Under the pieces are notes generated by a model, which was given only the letters and a program-made list of their open reading frames with translations, had not been told where the DNA came from and did not search any database. Of a stretch of DNA of 64,000 bases, positions 8,914 to 16,806 are shown in pieces (within the stretch, counting starts at the first letter, position 1; each line of letters starts with the position of its first letter). The stretch comes from JBFLYZ01 sp040756415 (GTDB taxonomy: Bacteria > Bacteroidota > Bacteroidia > JADZBD01), in the NCBI GenBank assembly GCA_040756415.1, contig JBFLYZ010000009.1, positions 15,680 to 79,679 of the forward strand, written 5' to 3'. A program made the translations under genes and the position numbers.

Positions 8914-9773
8914 TTCTTTTGCTGACTAAGTAGTTTAAGGGATTCTTTCCATGACCGCACCCTGACACCCAACCTTTGCAGGTCTTTTTCCGTTTCCCGG
9001 GCGCCCATGAATTTCAAGCCAAGCACGTTCTCGCGCGCTATCGGCAACCTAATGCGGAAAAACTCAGCGATCCTCAAAGCCGTATCGAGCAGAAAAAAAG
9101 GCACATGTACGAATTTAGGCTTTATTCCTGTCGTATGGCAGAATGCGGTGAAGAACTGGCGGTAGCTGACAGGAGACGGCTCTGCCAGCGTGTACAGACC
9201 CGATAGCCGCTCATCCGCTATTTTATAGATGATCGAGCACAGGTCGTCAATATGTATGGTTTGCATGGGCTGCCGGCCACCGTCAATAAGTGGTATGCGC
9301 TTCCCTTTTCTGATGTGCCCGCTCATCTCACCGAACAATCCTCCGTGGCCCAGCACTACCCCGGCCCTGACTATGCAATCACCAGCTCCTTTGAAATAAC
9401 CCTCAAGCTCCAGCTTTTGCCTTCCGTATTTCGACACGGCATCCGGATGAGCTGAAAAACTGGACAGGAAAATATTCTGTTTCAGCCCGTGTTTGCGGCT
9501 GGCATCCAGCAGGCGAACGGTGCCCGCTATGTTGTGTTCGATATCGTTCCTGATATAGGCGCAATGGATCAGGCAGCACGCCTCCCCGAATGCTCCCTGG
9601 TCTGGCTCCTGCAGGAGATCGTACTTGACGTACATGATACCCGGCAGGGTTTTTTCCGGCATGGTTCGCACCAGGCCCACTACGCTCCAGCCCCTGGCCG
9701 AAAAAAATGAGGCCAGGTTCGATCCAATGAAACCATTGGCTCCGGTGATGATTATCTTCTTTGCCATTGTCAT
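8910..9773 (-). CDS. NAD-dependent epimerase/dehydratase (extended SDR)
   Basis: A 287-residue extended SDR. The dinucleotide loop is ITGANGFIGSNLASFF near residue 8 and the catalytic YGRQK (YxxxK) is near 127, preceded by Ser in LSSFSAHPD. The ATG at 9773 overlaps the upstream GMC oxidoreductase stop by ATGA; an in-frame ATG two codons later is an alternative. A nucleotide-sugar or lipid-linked-sugar reductase/epimerase would suit the operon, which also codes for a DPM-like GT2 and an FAD oxidoreductase. The product is unassigned. The protein is shorter than classical UDP-sugar epimerases (about 310-340 residues), and the C-terminal substrate domain is reduced. Confidence 0.87.
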   Translation of the reverse strand: MTMAKKIIITGANGFIGSNLASFFSARGWSVVGLVRTMPEKTLPGIMYVKYDLLQEPDQGAFGEACCLIHCAYIRNDIEHNIAGTVRLLDASRKHGLKQNIFLSSFSAHPDAVSKYGRQKLELEGYFKGAGDCIVRAGVVLGHGGLFGEMSGHIRKGKRIPLIDGGRQPMQTIHIDDLCSIIYKIADERLSGLYTLAEPSPVSYRQFFTAFCHTTGIKPKFVHVPFFLLDTALRIAEFFRIRLPIARENVLGLKFMGARETEKDLQRLGVRVRSWKESLKLLSQQKN

Positions 9774-11380
9774 TCTTTCAAAACCCGAAGCGCCACGTTA
9801 TGCGCGTTGGCCATCAGCGAAAACGTCAGGCCCTTTGCCGGAAGGTAGCTGAACCCGCTTCCATCCGCTATAAATACGCTGCGGGTGCCGTGCAGCTTTC
9901 CATCTGGCGATAAAGAAAAGCTTTTTTCCTTCCAGCTGAATGGCAGCGTGCCGGCATAATGTATGCTGGAGCCGTTGCCCGGGTCGATCCGCCTGACCGG
10001 CCAGCAACCCAGCTTGCGCAGGGCCCGCAGGTATTTTTTTTCGCGTACCGCAATGTCCCGCTTTTCCTCCCCGCTGTACAGGTATTCGGCTGAAAGTACG
10101 TCAGCGGTCAGCGAGGCGGCATCCTTCTTCAGCGTAAGCCGCTTGCCCGGGCCGTTCCTTTCGGGAAAATGAATGCCCGCGATCATCAGGGCAGGCATCA
10201 GGTAACGCAGGAACTCTCTGGCAGTGCCGAATTCCAGCGGAACCTGCTGCACCAGGCGCATCATCATCAGCGAACGGTAACTGTACAGCGAGGCCATAGC
10301 TATTCCGCTCTTATCCTTTTCATCGTGGAACAATGCCGCCTGGGCGTAGCCGAACTTCATACCCTCATCAGCCGCACCCATAAGCGCGGGTTGAATACAG
10401 GGTACATAGCAATAGTAGTTGCTCAGCACCGGCAGGGGATGGTCATAGGCGCTGAAAGAGCGCAGCACCACGCGGGCCGTGCTCAACACGCCCGCTGCGA
10501 GCACCAGCTTCCGGCAGCGGAACAGCTCCTGCTGCCCCGTTTGCATATTGATCACCCGTACTTCGGTTTCACTATCCTTCTCCGAAAAAGAATGCACCAG
10601 CCGGCCGGCCTCGTACCTGAAATTGTTGCGCTTTTTCAGCGCATTGACCGTAAGGGAAGGGCGGTAGGCCGACTCCTCGTCATCCGAATAAAAGTCAAGA
10701 TCGCGGTAAGCGTATTTCCTGCGCCCGTCACGGTCTGCCGTCAGCAGGGCCAGCGCGGGCCGGCCCATAAAGAAGCCGCTCTTATTCAGGAAGGCTTTTC
10801 CTCTCTCATACTTCATGAAAAGCTCCCTTCCGTTCCTGTCCAGCGACACCGGGTCCATGATGCCCTGCAGGGTGCCGCAGGTATAGGCCTTCGTATCGTC
10901 ATAACTGCCGCTGATTCCGATGCGGTCGGAAACGACCTGATACGCCCCATGCATTTCCCCGCTGTCAAGCCCGGCTTCTTTCATTTCTTCATCCGAAAAA
11001 ACACAGCAGCCCAGGCCCCAGCCGTTACCCAGGCCACCGTAGGCAAGCGATTCCATAGGGAAAAAGTTTTCGGAAAGCACCGGCAGCCATTCATCCGTCC
11101 TTGCCATCATGAACTTACGCTGCGGGGTGAGCTGGGCGCCCGTACCTATCTTCTGCAAAGGAAGGCCTTCAAAGTCCAGCCCGAGAAAGAACTCGTGCTG
11201 GCGCGGCTCCTCTTTCCGTATCCGGATGAAATCCTTGCCGGGGAACCGGTTCTTGTACCGATCATCGCGTATACCCGCGTCAAGCATAAGCACCCGGGCA
11301 CCGCTCTCCGCCAGGGTTTGCGCGGCCATGGCGCCCGTGCAGCCGCTTCCCACAATAATATGGTCATGCACCTCGCTCAC
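9770..11380 (-). CDS. GMC family FAD-dependent oxidoreductase
   Basis: A 536-residue flavoprotein. HIIVGSGCTGAMAAQ (FAD-binding GxGxxG) begins near residue 6 with the acidic strand end LMLDAG. LAYGGLGNGWGLGC near 113 corresponds to the second flavin-contact region. The C-terminal half has IHYAGTLPFS and FIADGSGFSYLPAKGLTF, matching the GMC_oxred_C pattern. No secretion signal is visible. Members oxidise alcohols, sterols or sugars. Here the gene sits between an unknown small protein and an epimerase in a glycan/lipid operon, overlapping both by four bases, so a sugar hydroxyl on a nucleotide or lipid carrier is a plausible but unproven substrate. Confidence 0.9.
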   Translation of the reverse strand: MSEVHDHIIVGSGCTGAMAAQTLAESGARVLMLDAGIRDDRYKNRFPGKDFIRIRKEEPRQHEFFLGLDFEGLPLQKIGTGAQLTPQRKFMMARTDEWLPVLSENFFPMESLAYGGLGNGWGLGCCVFSDEEMKEAGLDSGEMHGAYQVVSDRIGISGSYDDTKAYTCGTLQGIMDPVSLDRNGRELFMKYERGKAFLNKSGFFMGRPALALLTADRDGRRKYAYRDLDFYSDDEESAYRPSLTVNALKKRNNFRYEAGRLVHSFSEKDSETEVRVINMQTGQQELFRCRKLVLAAGVLSTARVVLRSFSAYDHPLPVLSNYYCYVPCIQPALMGAADEGMKFGYAQAALFHDEKDKSGIAMASLYSYRSLMMMRLVQQVPLEFGTAREFLRYLMPALMIAGIHFPERNGPGKRLTLKKDAASLTADVLSAEYLYSGEEKRDIAVREKKYLRALRKLGCWPVRRIDPGNGSSIHYAGTLPFSWKEKSFSLSPDGKLHGTRSVFIADGSGFSYLPAKGLTFSLMANAHNVALRVLKE

Positions 11381-11760
11381 AGGAAAAGCAGCAGCATTTT
11401 GCCTATAGCTATTCTCATTGCCGACCTTATTCCCAGAAAGAAAAGCGATATGATGCTCCGCTGGTTGTCCGCCCTAGCAAGGAAATGGTCGCAATAATCA
11501 GGATGCGCCTCGAGCACACAGAACATGATAAAGAGCTTTTTGCGGAGCAATGATTCCCTGCCCGAAAAAGCCAGTGCGGCATCGATGTACTTCAACCTGC
11601 CCGGGTGGCGAACTACATAGGCAAGCACGGCATCACCTTTGCTTTCCAGGCCGTGCTGGCGGACAGCGGTCGCGTACACGCCCGCGACATCGCCACCGGG
11701 ACGCTGGCCTGCGAGGTAGGTGCCAAAGATCTCAGCTTCACGGGCCGAATCACTTGCCAT
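11377..11760 (-). CDS. Unknown protein in the GMC/DUF2304 operon
   Basis: 127 residues with no family I recognise. It is predominantly helical in appearance, with a basic and hydrophobic central part (RRKKLFIMFCVLEAHPDY) and a strongly hydrophobic C-terminus (ISLFFLGIRSAMRIAIGKMLLL) that could bind the membrane. It overlaps the upstream DUF2304 gene by 11 bases and the downstream GMC gene by ATGA, so translation of all three is coupled. Small helical partners of GMC enzymes exist (for example the gamma subunit of gluconate dehydrogenases), and position would fit an accessory or membrane-anchoring subunit. I see no Tat signal or cofactor motif to support that. Confidence 0.75.
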   Translation of the reverse strand: MASDSAREAEIFGTYLAGQRPGGDVAGVYATAVRQHGLESKGDAVLAYVVRHPGRLKYIDAALAFSGRESLLRKKLFIMFCVLEAHPDYCDHFLARADNQRSIISLFFLGIRSAMRIAIGKMLLLFL

Positions 11761-12097
11761 CCCGCGCTTTCAGTTTTTGTTTAAGCAAAGCAATATCCTG
11801 CGCCAGGGTCTTGTTCTGCTCCTGCAGGCGCGAAACGGTTATCGAAAGGTGAAGGAGGTAGATCAGTATGGCGAATATGGCCCCCGTGAACACCAGGTTG
11901 GGAGGAGCGATTATTCCCAGTAGCTGCGACATCACATCCAGGCCATTTCTCCAGAAAGAGAACACAACCAGTATAAGCGTGCACAGTATCCAGATGATGG
12001 CATATTCCTCGCGCAGCCTGCCTTTCACAATGAGCCAGCCGATATAGCACAGGAAGAGAAGACTGATAAGGATGGCAATGATCTGTATCTTTTCCAT
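11750..12097 (-). CDS. DUF2304 family membrane protein
   Basis: 115 residues with three hydrophobic segments: about 4-24, 32-50 and 63-85. They are followed by a basic coiled-coil end (SRLQEQNKTLAQDIALLKQK). The pattern LREEYAIIWILCTLILVVFS between the first two helices is characteristic of DUF2304, a family almost always encoded beside DPM-like glycosyltransferases; the proteins are thought to help membrane attachment or flipping of polyprenyl-phosphate sugars. It starts 3 bases after such a GT2 gene and overlaps the next gene by 11 bases. The function is by association only. Confidence 0.88.
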   Translation of the reverse strand: MEKIQIIAILISLLFLCYIGWLIVKGRLREEYAIIWILCTLILVVFSFWRNGLDVMSQLLGIIAPPNLVFTGAIFAILIYLLHLSITVSRLQEQNKTLAQDIALLKQKLKARDGK

Positions 12098-12100
12098 AGT

Positions 12101-12817
12101 TTACCTGACTTTGTTTTTTACTCTTATAAATGTAAATAAAATTCCGAGGGTGACCTTCCACATGTAATATACGGAGGCGAACGGCCCGATGGATGACCTG
12201 CCGCCCTGACGATCGCGCATGGTAACGGGCGTTTCGCCAACAGACAGATCATTCTCAGCAAAGAGGATGATCGCTTCGGGTTCCGGGTACTCGTCCGGGT
12301 AATATTCGCTCACCAGTTCCAGCGCCCTCCGGCTGAGCAGGCGGAAGCCGGAAGTGCTGTCGGTGATATCCAGGCCGCACAGCAAACGGTTCAGCTTCCT
12401 GAAATAACCGATACCCGTCCTGCGCATGCCGCTGGATTGGAACCCTTTCTTTTCAAGGAAACGCGAGCCGATCACCACATCGAGATGACGCTCGCGCTGT
12501 GCGGCCAGCAGTTTAACTATCTCTTCGGCCGGGTGCTGCCCGTCACCATCCACCTGCAGGGCCAGGTCATAACCCTGTTCCCAGGCGTACCTGAAACCGG
12601 TCTGCATGGCACCGCCTATGCCCAGGTTGACCGGGAGGTGCAGCGCGATGCAATTCAGCCCCGAAACGACCTCCTGCGTGCGGTCGGTCGAGCAATCATT
12701 CACCACGATCACATCCAGGCTCAGGGCGTTTTGAACGGCCACTTGCTGCAGGTCGCTCACCACCCCGGCAATGGCCTTTTCTTCGTTGAACGCAGGAACT
12801 ACCGCGGCTATCTTCAC
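12101..12817 (-). CDS. Polyprenyl-phosphate glycosyltransferase (DPM1-like GT2)
   Basis: A 238-residue GT2 enzyme. VVPAFNEEKAIAGVV opens the GT-A fold, VVNDCSTDRTQEVV is the nucleotide site, and QVDGDGQHPAEEI (about 88-100) carries the metal-binding Asp residues. DSTSGFRLLSRRAL and the C-terminal RQGGRSSIGPFASVYYMWKV are typical of dolichol/polyprenol-phosphate mannosyl- or glucosyltransferases. It is first in a six-gene - strand operon and followed at 3 bases by DUF2304, its usual partner. The expected product is a polyprenyl-phosphate hexose on the cytoplasmic membrane face. The sugar is unknown. The 158-base divergent gap to recQ holds its probable control region. Confidence 0.92.
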   Translation of the reverse strand: MKIAAVVPAFNEEKAIAGVVSDLQQVAVQNALSLDVIVVNDCSTDRTQEVVSGLNCIALHLPVNLGIGGAMQTGFRYAWEQGYDLALQVDGDGQHPAEEIVKLLAAQRERHLDVVIGSRFLEKKGFQSSGMRRTGIGYFRKLNRLLCGLDITDSTSGFRLLSRRALELVSEYYPDEYPEPEAIILFAENDLSVGETPVTMRDRQGGRSSIGPFASVYYMWKVTLGILFTFIRVKNKVR

Positions 12818-12849
12818 GTGCTCGCTTGTTTTTTCAGTGATAACATTGT

Positions 12850-12874
12850 GGAAATCATTTATCGGATGATTTCC
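12850..12874. promoter_or_regulatory. Inverted repeat in the glycosyltransferase/recQ divergent gap
   Basis: A perfect 9-base inverted repeat: GGAAATCAT at 12850-12858 and ATGATTTCC at 12866-12874, separated by 7 bases. It is flanked by copies of AACATTG on both sides (12843-12849 and 12875-12881). Both neighbouring genes start here, so a terminator is unlikely. No T-run follows either arm. A dimeric regulator site for one or both genes is the simplest reading. Confidence 0.5.
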
Positions 12875-12940
12875 AACATTGGTAGAATTTTTGACAAAAT
12901 CCCATTTTTCTGTATGAGATTTTATTTTATATTTACCTTA

Positions 12941-12948
12941 CAAATCTA
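12941..12948 (-). promoter_or_regulatory. Candidate -7 box for the DUF2304 operon
   Basis: On the minus strand this reads TAGATTTG, a perfect TAnnTTTG match, pointing toward the glycosyltransferase 12101-12817. It would leave a leader of about 120 bases that contains the inverted repeat at 12850-12874. No convincing -33 element was seen at the expected distance. Confidence 0.4.
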
Positions 12949-12975
12949 AATCAAATATACAAACCAGCTAATCAG

Positions 12976-15186
12976 ATGATCGGTGTGGACACTCCTTTAC
13001 AGGAGCAGTTAAAGAAGTTCTTCGGGTTCAGTAAATTCAAAGGGCAACAGGAAACAATCATTACCAGCGTTCTTGACGGCAAGGATACCTTCGTGATCAT
13101 GCCTACAGGCGGTGGCAAATCGCTTTGCTACCAGCTTCCCGCCCTGATCAGCGAAGGTACCGCCATCGTGGTCTCACCGCTTATCGCTTTAATGAAGAAC
13201 CAGGTTGACGCGCTGCGCAGCTTCAGTGCCAAGGACCAAGAAGGGATCGCTCATTTCCTCAATTCATCCCTTTCCAAAGCCGAGATAGCCCGGGTAAAAA
13301 AGGATATCAGCGAAGGCAAGACCAAATTGCTGTATGTAGCCCCCGAATCGCTCACCAAAGAGGAGAACGTGGATTTTCTGAAAGAGATCAAGATATCTTT
13401 CTTTGCCATCGATGAAGCGCATTGCATATCCGAGTGGGGGCATGATTTCCGGCCGGAATACCGCAGGCTGCGCCCCATCATAGAGGCCATAGGCACGGTA
13501 CCCATTATCGCCCTTACCGCCACGGCTACGCCCAAGGTGCAGCAGGATATCCTCAAGAACCTGGGCATGCAGGACGCCAACATCTTCAAATCATCCTTTA
13601 ACCGGCCCAACCTGTACTACGAGATACGTCCCAAGCAGAACGTGATCAAGGAGATCATCAAGTTCGTCAAGAAGAACGGCAATAAATCGGGCATCATCTA
13701 TTGCCTGAGCCGCAAGAAAGTGGAGGAAGTGGCGCAGACCCTGCAGGTGAACGGTATACGCGCCCTGCCCTATCACGCGGGGCTGGAGGCACCCGTACGC
13801 GCGCGCACGCAGGACGATTTTCTTATGGAGGAGATCGATGTGATCGTGGCGACCATTGCCTTCGGCATGGGAATCGATAAGCCGGATGTTCGCTTTGTGA
13901 TCCACCACGATATTCCCAAATCGCTGGAGGGTTATTACCAGGAGACCGGGCGGGCCGGGCGCGATGGAGGCGAGGGCAAGTGCGTGACCTTTTACAGCTA
14001 CGATGATATCGTGAAGCTGGAGAAGTTCATGAAAGGCAAGCCGGTGGCAGAGCAGGAGATCGGCAAGCAACTGCTCCAGGAGACCGTAGCCTATGCTGAA
14101 ACATCCATGTGCCGGAGGAAGGTGCTGCTGCACTATTTCGGTGAGGAATACCAGGAAGAAAACTGCAAGAACTGCGATAATTGCCTGCACCCCAAGCAGA
14201 AATTCGAGGGTAAGGACGATGTGGCCCTGCTTATTGACGCGGTGCTGGAGATGAAAGAGAAGTTCAAGGCCAAGGATGTGATCAACGTGCTGATGGGAAA
14301 TACCACTTCCACCGTAAAGTCGTACAAGCAGAACAACCTGGAGGTGTTCGGCAAGGGAGCGGAGGATGAAAAGGACGAGAAGTTCTGGAACAGCGTGATC
14401 CGCCATGCGCTTGTCGCGGGGCTGCTGGTAAAGGATATTGAGAACTACGGCCTGCTCAAGGTGAGCAAAGAGGGCAAGAAGTTTCTCGACAAGCCCTGGT
14501 CTATCATGATCACCAAGGACCATGATTTTGACTCGGCCGATGATGATGACGATGATTTTGCCGTAGCCGGGGGAGCCCAGCGCGGGGCCGGGGCCGATGA
14601 GGCCCTGTTCGCCATGCTCAAAGACCTGGTAAAGAAAGTGGCCAAGCAGAACAACCTGCCGCCTTACGTGATCTTCCAGGAGACCTCGCTGGCCGAGATG
14701 GCCATACAGTATCCCATCAATATGGAGGAGATGAGCCGCATCACCGGTGTAGGCCAGGGCAAGGCCCAGCGCTATGGCAAGCCGTTCATCGACCTGATCG
14801 CCAAATACGTCAAGGACAACGATATCGAGCGTCCGCAGGACATGGTGGTGAAATCGGTGGTGAACAAATCAGGGCTGAAAGTGCATATCATACAGAGCAT
14901 TGACCGCAAGCTCAGCCTGGAGGACATAGCGGCCGCCAAGGGCATGACCATGATGGACATCATCAACGAGCTGGAGACCATCGTCTCATCAGGCACCAAA
15001 GTGAACATCAACTACTACATCAGCGAGACCATTGACGAGGAGAAGCAGGACGAGATATCCGATTACTTCAAGGAATCAGAGACCGATTCAATAGAAGAGG
15101 CCCTGAACGAGCTGGGCGAGGATCGTTTTAATGAAGAAGAAGTGCGCCTGATGCGCATCAAGTTCATTTCAGACTTTGGCAACTGA
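12976..15186 (+). CDS. recQ: ATP-dependent DNA helicase RecQ
   Basis: A 736-residue 3'-5' DNA helicase acting in recombination and fork repair. Walker A MPTGGGKSLCYQ is at about 42-53, DEAH at 146-149 in AIDEAHCISEWGHDFRP, and motif VI is ETGRAGRDGG. The RecQ zinc-binding domain keeps its cysteines (one in MCRRKVLLHYFG, three in ENCKNCDNCLHP). A winged-helix region follows, then an HRDC domain (about 540-620) after a short acidic insert of Asp residues near 515-525. A C-terminal helical extension of about 110 residues, seen in Bacteroidota RecQ, ends the protein. ATG at 12976; no strong Shine-Dalgarno. It converges on the M20 gene with 16 bases between. Confidence 0.97.
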   Translation: MIGVDTPLQEQLKKFFGFSKFKGQQETIITSVLDGKDTFVIMPTGGGKSLCYQLPALISEGTAIVVSPLIALMKNQVDALRSFSAKDQEGIAHFLNSSLSKAEIARVKKDISEGKTKLLYVAPESLTKEENVDFLKEIKISFFAIDEAHCISEWGHDFRPEYRRLRPIIEAIGTVPIIALTATATPKVQQDILKNLGMQDANIFKSSFNRPNLYYEIRPKQNVIKEIIKFVKKNGNKSGIIYCLSRKKVEEVAQTLQVNGIRALPYHAGLEAPVRARTQDDFLMEEIDVIVATIAFGMGIDKPDVRFVIHHDIPKSLEGYYQETGRAGRDGGEGKCVTFYSYDDIVKLEKFMKGKPVAEQEIGKQLLQETVAYAETSMCRRKVLLHYFGEEYQEENCKNCDNCLHPKQKFEGKDDVALLIDAVLEMKEKFKAKDVINVLMGNTTSTVKSYKQNNLEVFGKGAEDEKDEKFWNSVIRHALVAGLLVKDIENYGLLKVSKEGKKFLDKPWSIMITKDHDFDSADDDDDDFAVAGGAQRGAGADEALFAMLKDLVKKVAKQNNLPPYVIFQETSLAEMAIQYPINMEEMSRITGVGQGKAQRYGKPFIDLIAKYVKDNDIERPQDMVVKSVVNKSGLKVHIIQSIDRKLSLEDIAAAKGMTMMDIINELETIVSSGTKVNINYYISETIDEEKQDEISDYFKESETDSIEEALNELGEDRFNEEEVRLMRIKFISDFGN

Positions 15187-15202
15187 TCTTACAGAACCCT
15201 GT

Positions 15203-16408
15203 TTACGATTCTTTCAGCTCATTAACGGCCAGCCAGGCCATCAGTCCCATTCCCGTCTCCAGGGCCCTTTCATCGATATCAAAGGTAGAAGTGTGAACAC
15301 CTGAGGTGATCCCTTTGGCCTTATTGCCGGTTCCCAGGCGGTAAAAGCACCCCGGGATGTGCTGGGTGTAAAAGGCAAAATCCTCGGCCGTCATGCGCAG
15401 GGGCAGCTCCTCCACGTTTTCCTTGCCCAGAAAGGCCTCGGCCGCTTTTTTGGCCCGCTGCGTGGTCAGTTCATCATTGATCAGATAAGGATAACCGTCC
15501 ATAATGGCGACCTCGCAGGTTGCTCCCGCGCTTTCGGTCTTCGATCGCACGATCTGTTTGATCCTGCTCTTCGCTTCGGCCCTCCACTCCTCGTTCATCG
15601 TGCGCAGGGTGCCCGCTATTTTCACCTCGGCCGGTATAACGTTCGTGGTGCCTTCGGCTATGAACTTACCGAAAGCCAGTACGGTAGGAATGGAAGGAAT
15701 GTTCTTTGTCCGTTCGTCCATGAACACCTCCTGCAGGGCCCTTATCACTTCTGCACCGATCAGCACCGGGTTGATGTATTCGGCCGGCATGGCCGCATGG
15801 CCGCCCTTACCTTTTATAGTAATATAGATTTCATCGGTAGAGGCCATATACATTCCCGAACGGAACCCTGCCTTGCCCGCCTCCATGCTGGGAAATACAT
15901 GCTGGCCAAAGATGCAGGCGGGCCGTGGGTTCTCCAGCACGCCTTCCCTGATCATCAGCGAAGCACCGCCTGGCGCTTTTTCCTCCCCGGGCTGAAAGAT
16001 GAGCCTGATCGTTCCTTCGAACTCCTGCCTGAGCTCATTCAGTATCCAGGCCGTTCCAAGCAGAGAAGCCGTATGTACGTCATGCCCGCAGGCATGCATC
16101 ACCCCTTCGTTTCTGGAACGGTATCCTACCTTATTCTCTTCCCTGATAGCCAGCGCGTCCATATCCGCCCGGAGAGCGATGATCTTTTTTTCCGGGTTCT
16201 TGCCCTCCAAAACAGCGACAATGCCTGTTTTAACGATCCCGTCCGTAAACGGGATGCCCGCTGATTTCAGCCGTTCGGCTATAAAAGCGGAGGTATTAAA
16301 TTCCTGAAAAGAAAGTTCGGGGTATGCATGAAGATGCCTTCTGACGGCAATAATATCACTATGGTATTGACTGGCGAGCGCTTTTATTTTCTCTTTGAGC
16401 TGTTCCAC
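15203..16408 (-). CDS. M20 family amidohydrolase
   Basis: A 401-residue zinc peptidase-like amidohydrolase of the M20D (hippurate/IAA-amino acid hydrolase) group. HACGHDVHTASLLG (about 106-118) supplies Cys107, His109 and a further ligand, FQPGEE (138-143) has the catalytic/metal-binding glutamates, and AEDFAFY near 365 carries another motif. The start at 16408 is one base from the stop of the upstream TauE gene, so they are cotranscribed. It would cleave an N-acyl group from an amino acid in the cytoplasm; there is no signal peptide. The substrate cannot be told from sequence, and N-acetyl-diaminopimelate deacetylase-like activity is another possibility. Confidence 0.93.
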   Translation of the reverse strand: MEQLKEKIKALASQYHSDIIAVRRHLHAYPELSFQEFNTSAFIAERLKSAGIPFTDGIVKTGIVAVLEGKNPEKKIIALRADMDALAIREENKVGYRSRNEGVMHACGHDVHTASLLGTAWILNELRQEFEGTIRLIFQPGEEKAPGGASLMIREGVLENPRPACIFGQHVFPSMEAGKAGFRSGMYMASTDEIYITIKGKGGHAAMPAEYINPVLIGAEVIRALQEVFMDERTKNIPSIPTVLAFGKFIAEGTTNVIPAEVKIAGTLRTMNEEWRAEAKSRIKQIVRSKTESAGATCEVAIMDGYPYLINDELTTQRAKKAAEAFLGKENVEELPLRMTAEDFAFYTQHIPGCFYRLGTGNKAKGITSGVHTSTFDIDERALETGMGLMAWLAVNELKES

Positions 16409-16409
16409 T

Positions 16410-16781
16410 TTACTTCCAGAAGATCATTTTCAAAGAAAGCAAAAAGAGGAATACGCCAAATATTTTTTTGAGCATTTCCTGGTTGATGTTCACGGCCAGC
16501 TTCGAGCCGAAATAGCTGCCGAAGACGAACGTAGCGCACATGATAAGCGCCACCTGGATGCTCTCGCGGCTGATATGCCCGCCCTTGTAATAAGTATATA
16601 CGCCCAGGAAGCCTATGGGCAGCAGGAACATGGTCAGCGATACCCCTTGCGCCTGGTGCTGGGTATATCCCATAAAAAACACAAGGGCGGGTACGATAAT
16701 GGTACCGCCACCTATTCCCGCCAGGCCGCTCAATACGCCAGCGGCCAGCCCGATCAGGAGCAACAGTAAAAGTTCATTCAT
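16410..16781 (-). CDS. TauE/SafE family membrane exporter (short)
   Basis: 123 residues starting MNELLLLLLIGLAAGVLSGLAGIGGG. I chose the ATG at 16781 because the open frame upstream of it runs into the previous gene and codes for an unlikely Arg/Thr-rich peptide. Four hydrophobic segments, the GLAGIGGGTIIVPALVF signature and LKMIFWK at the end mark a TauE/SafE (DUF81) protein, a family of sulfite/organosulfonate/anion exporters. It is half the usual 240-260 residues, as in single-repeat members that would pair to make the full carrier. It lies 25 bases after a large outer-membrane gene and one base before the M20 gene. Confidence 0.88.
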   Translation of the reverse strand: MNELLLLLLIGLAAGVLSGLAGIGGGTIIVPALVFFMGYTQHQAQGVSLTMFLLPIGFLGVYTYYKGGHISRESIQVALIMCATFVFGSYFGSKLAVNINQEMLKKIFGVFLFLLSLKMIFWK

Positions 16782-16806
16782 ACGAGGTTGGTTTTTATTC
16801 ACCGGA

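Noticed and set aside
10169..11497. Open frame of 442 codons on the + strand opposite the GMC oxidoreductase gene
   Set aside because: The GMC protein on the other strand has clear domains. The + frame gives a His/Arg/Gln-rich sequence without any recognisable motif and is a shadow of high-GC codon use.
14530..14560. GAT-rich run in recQ that looks like a microsatellite
   Set aside because: It codes for a short Asp-rich linker between the winged helix and HRDC domains, with mixed GAT/GAC codons.
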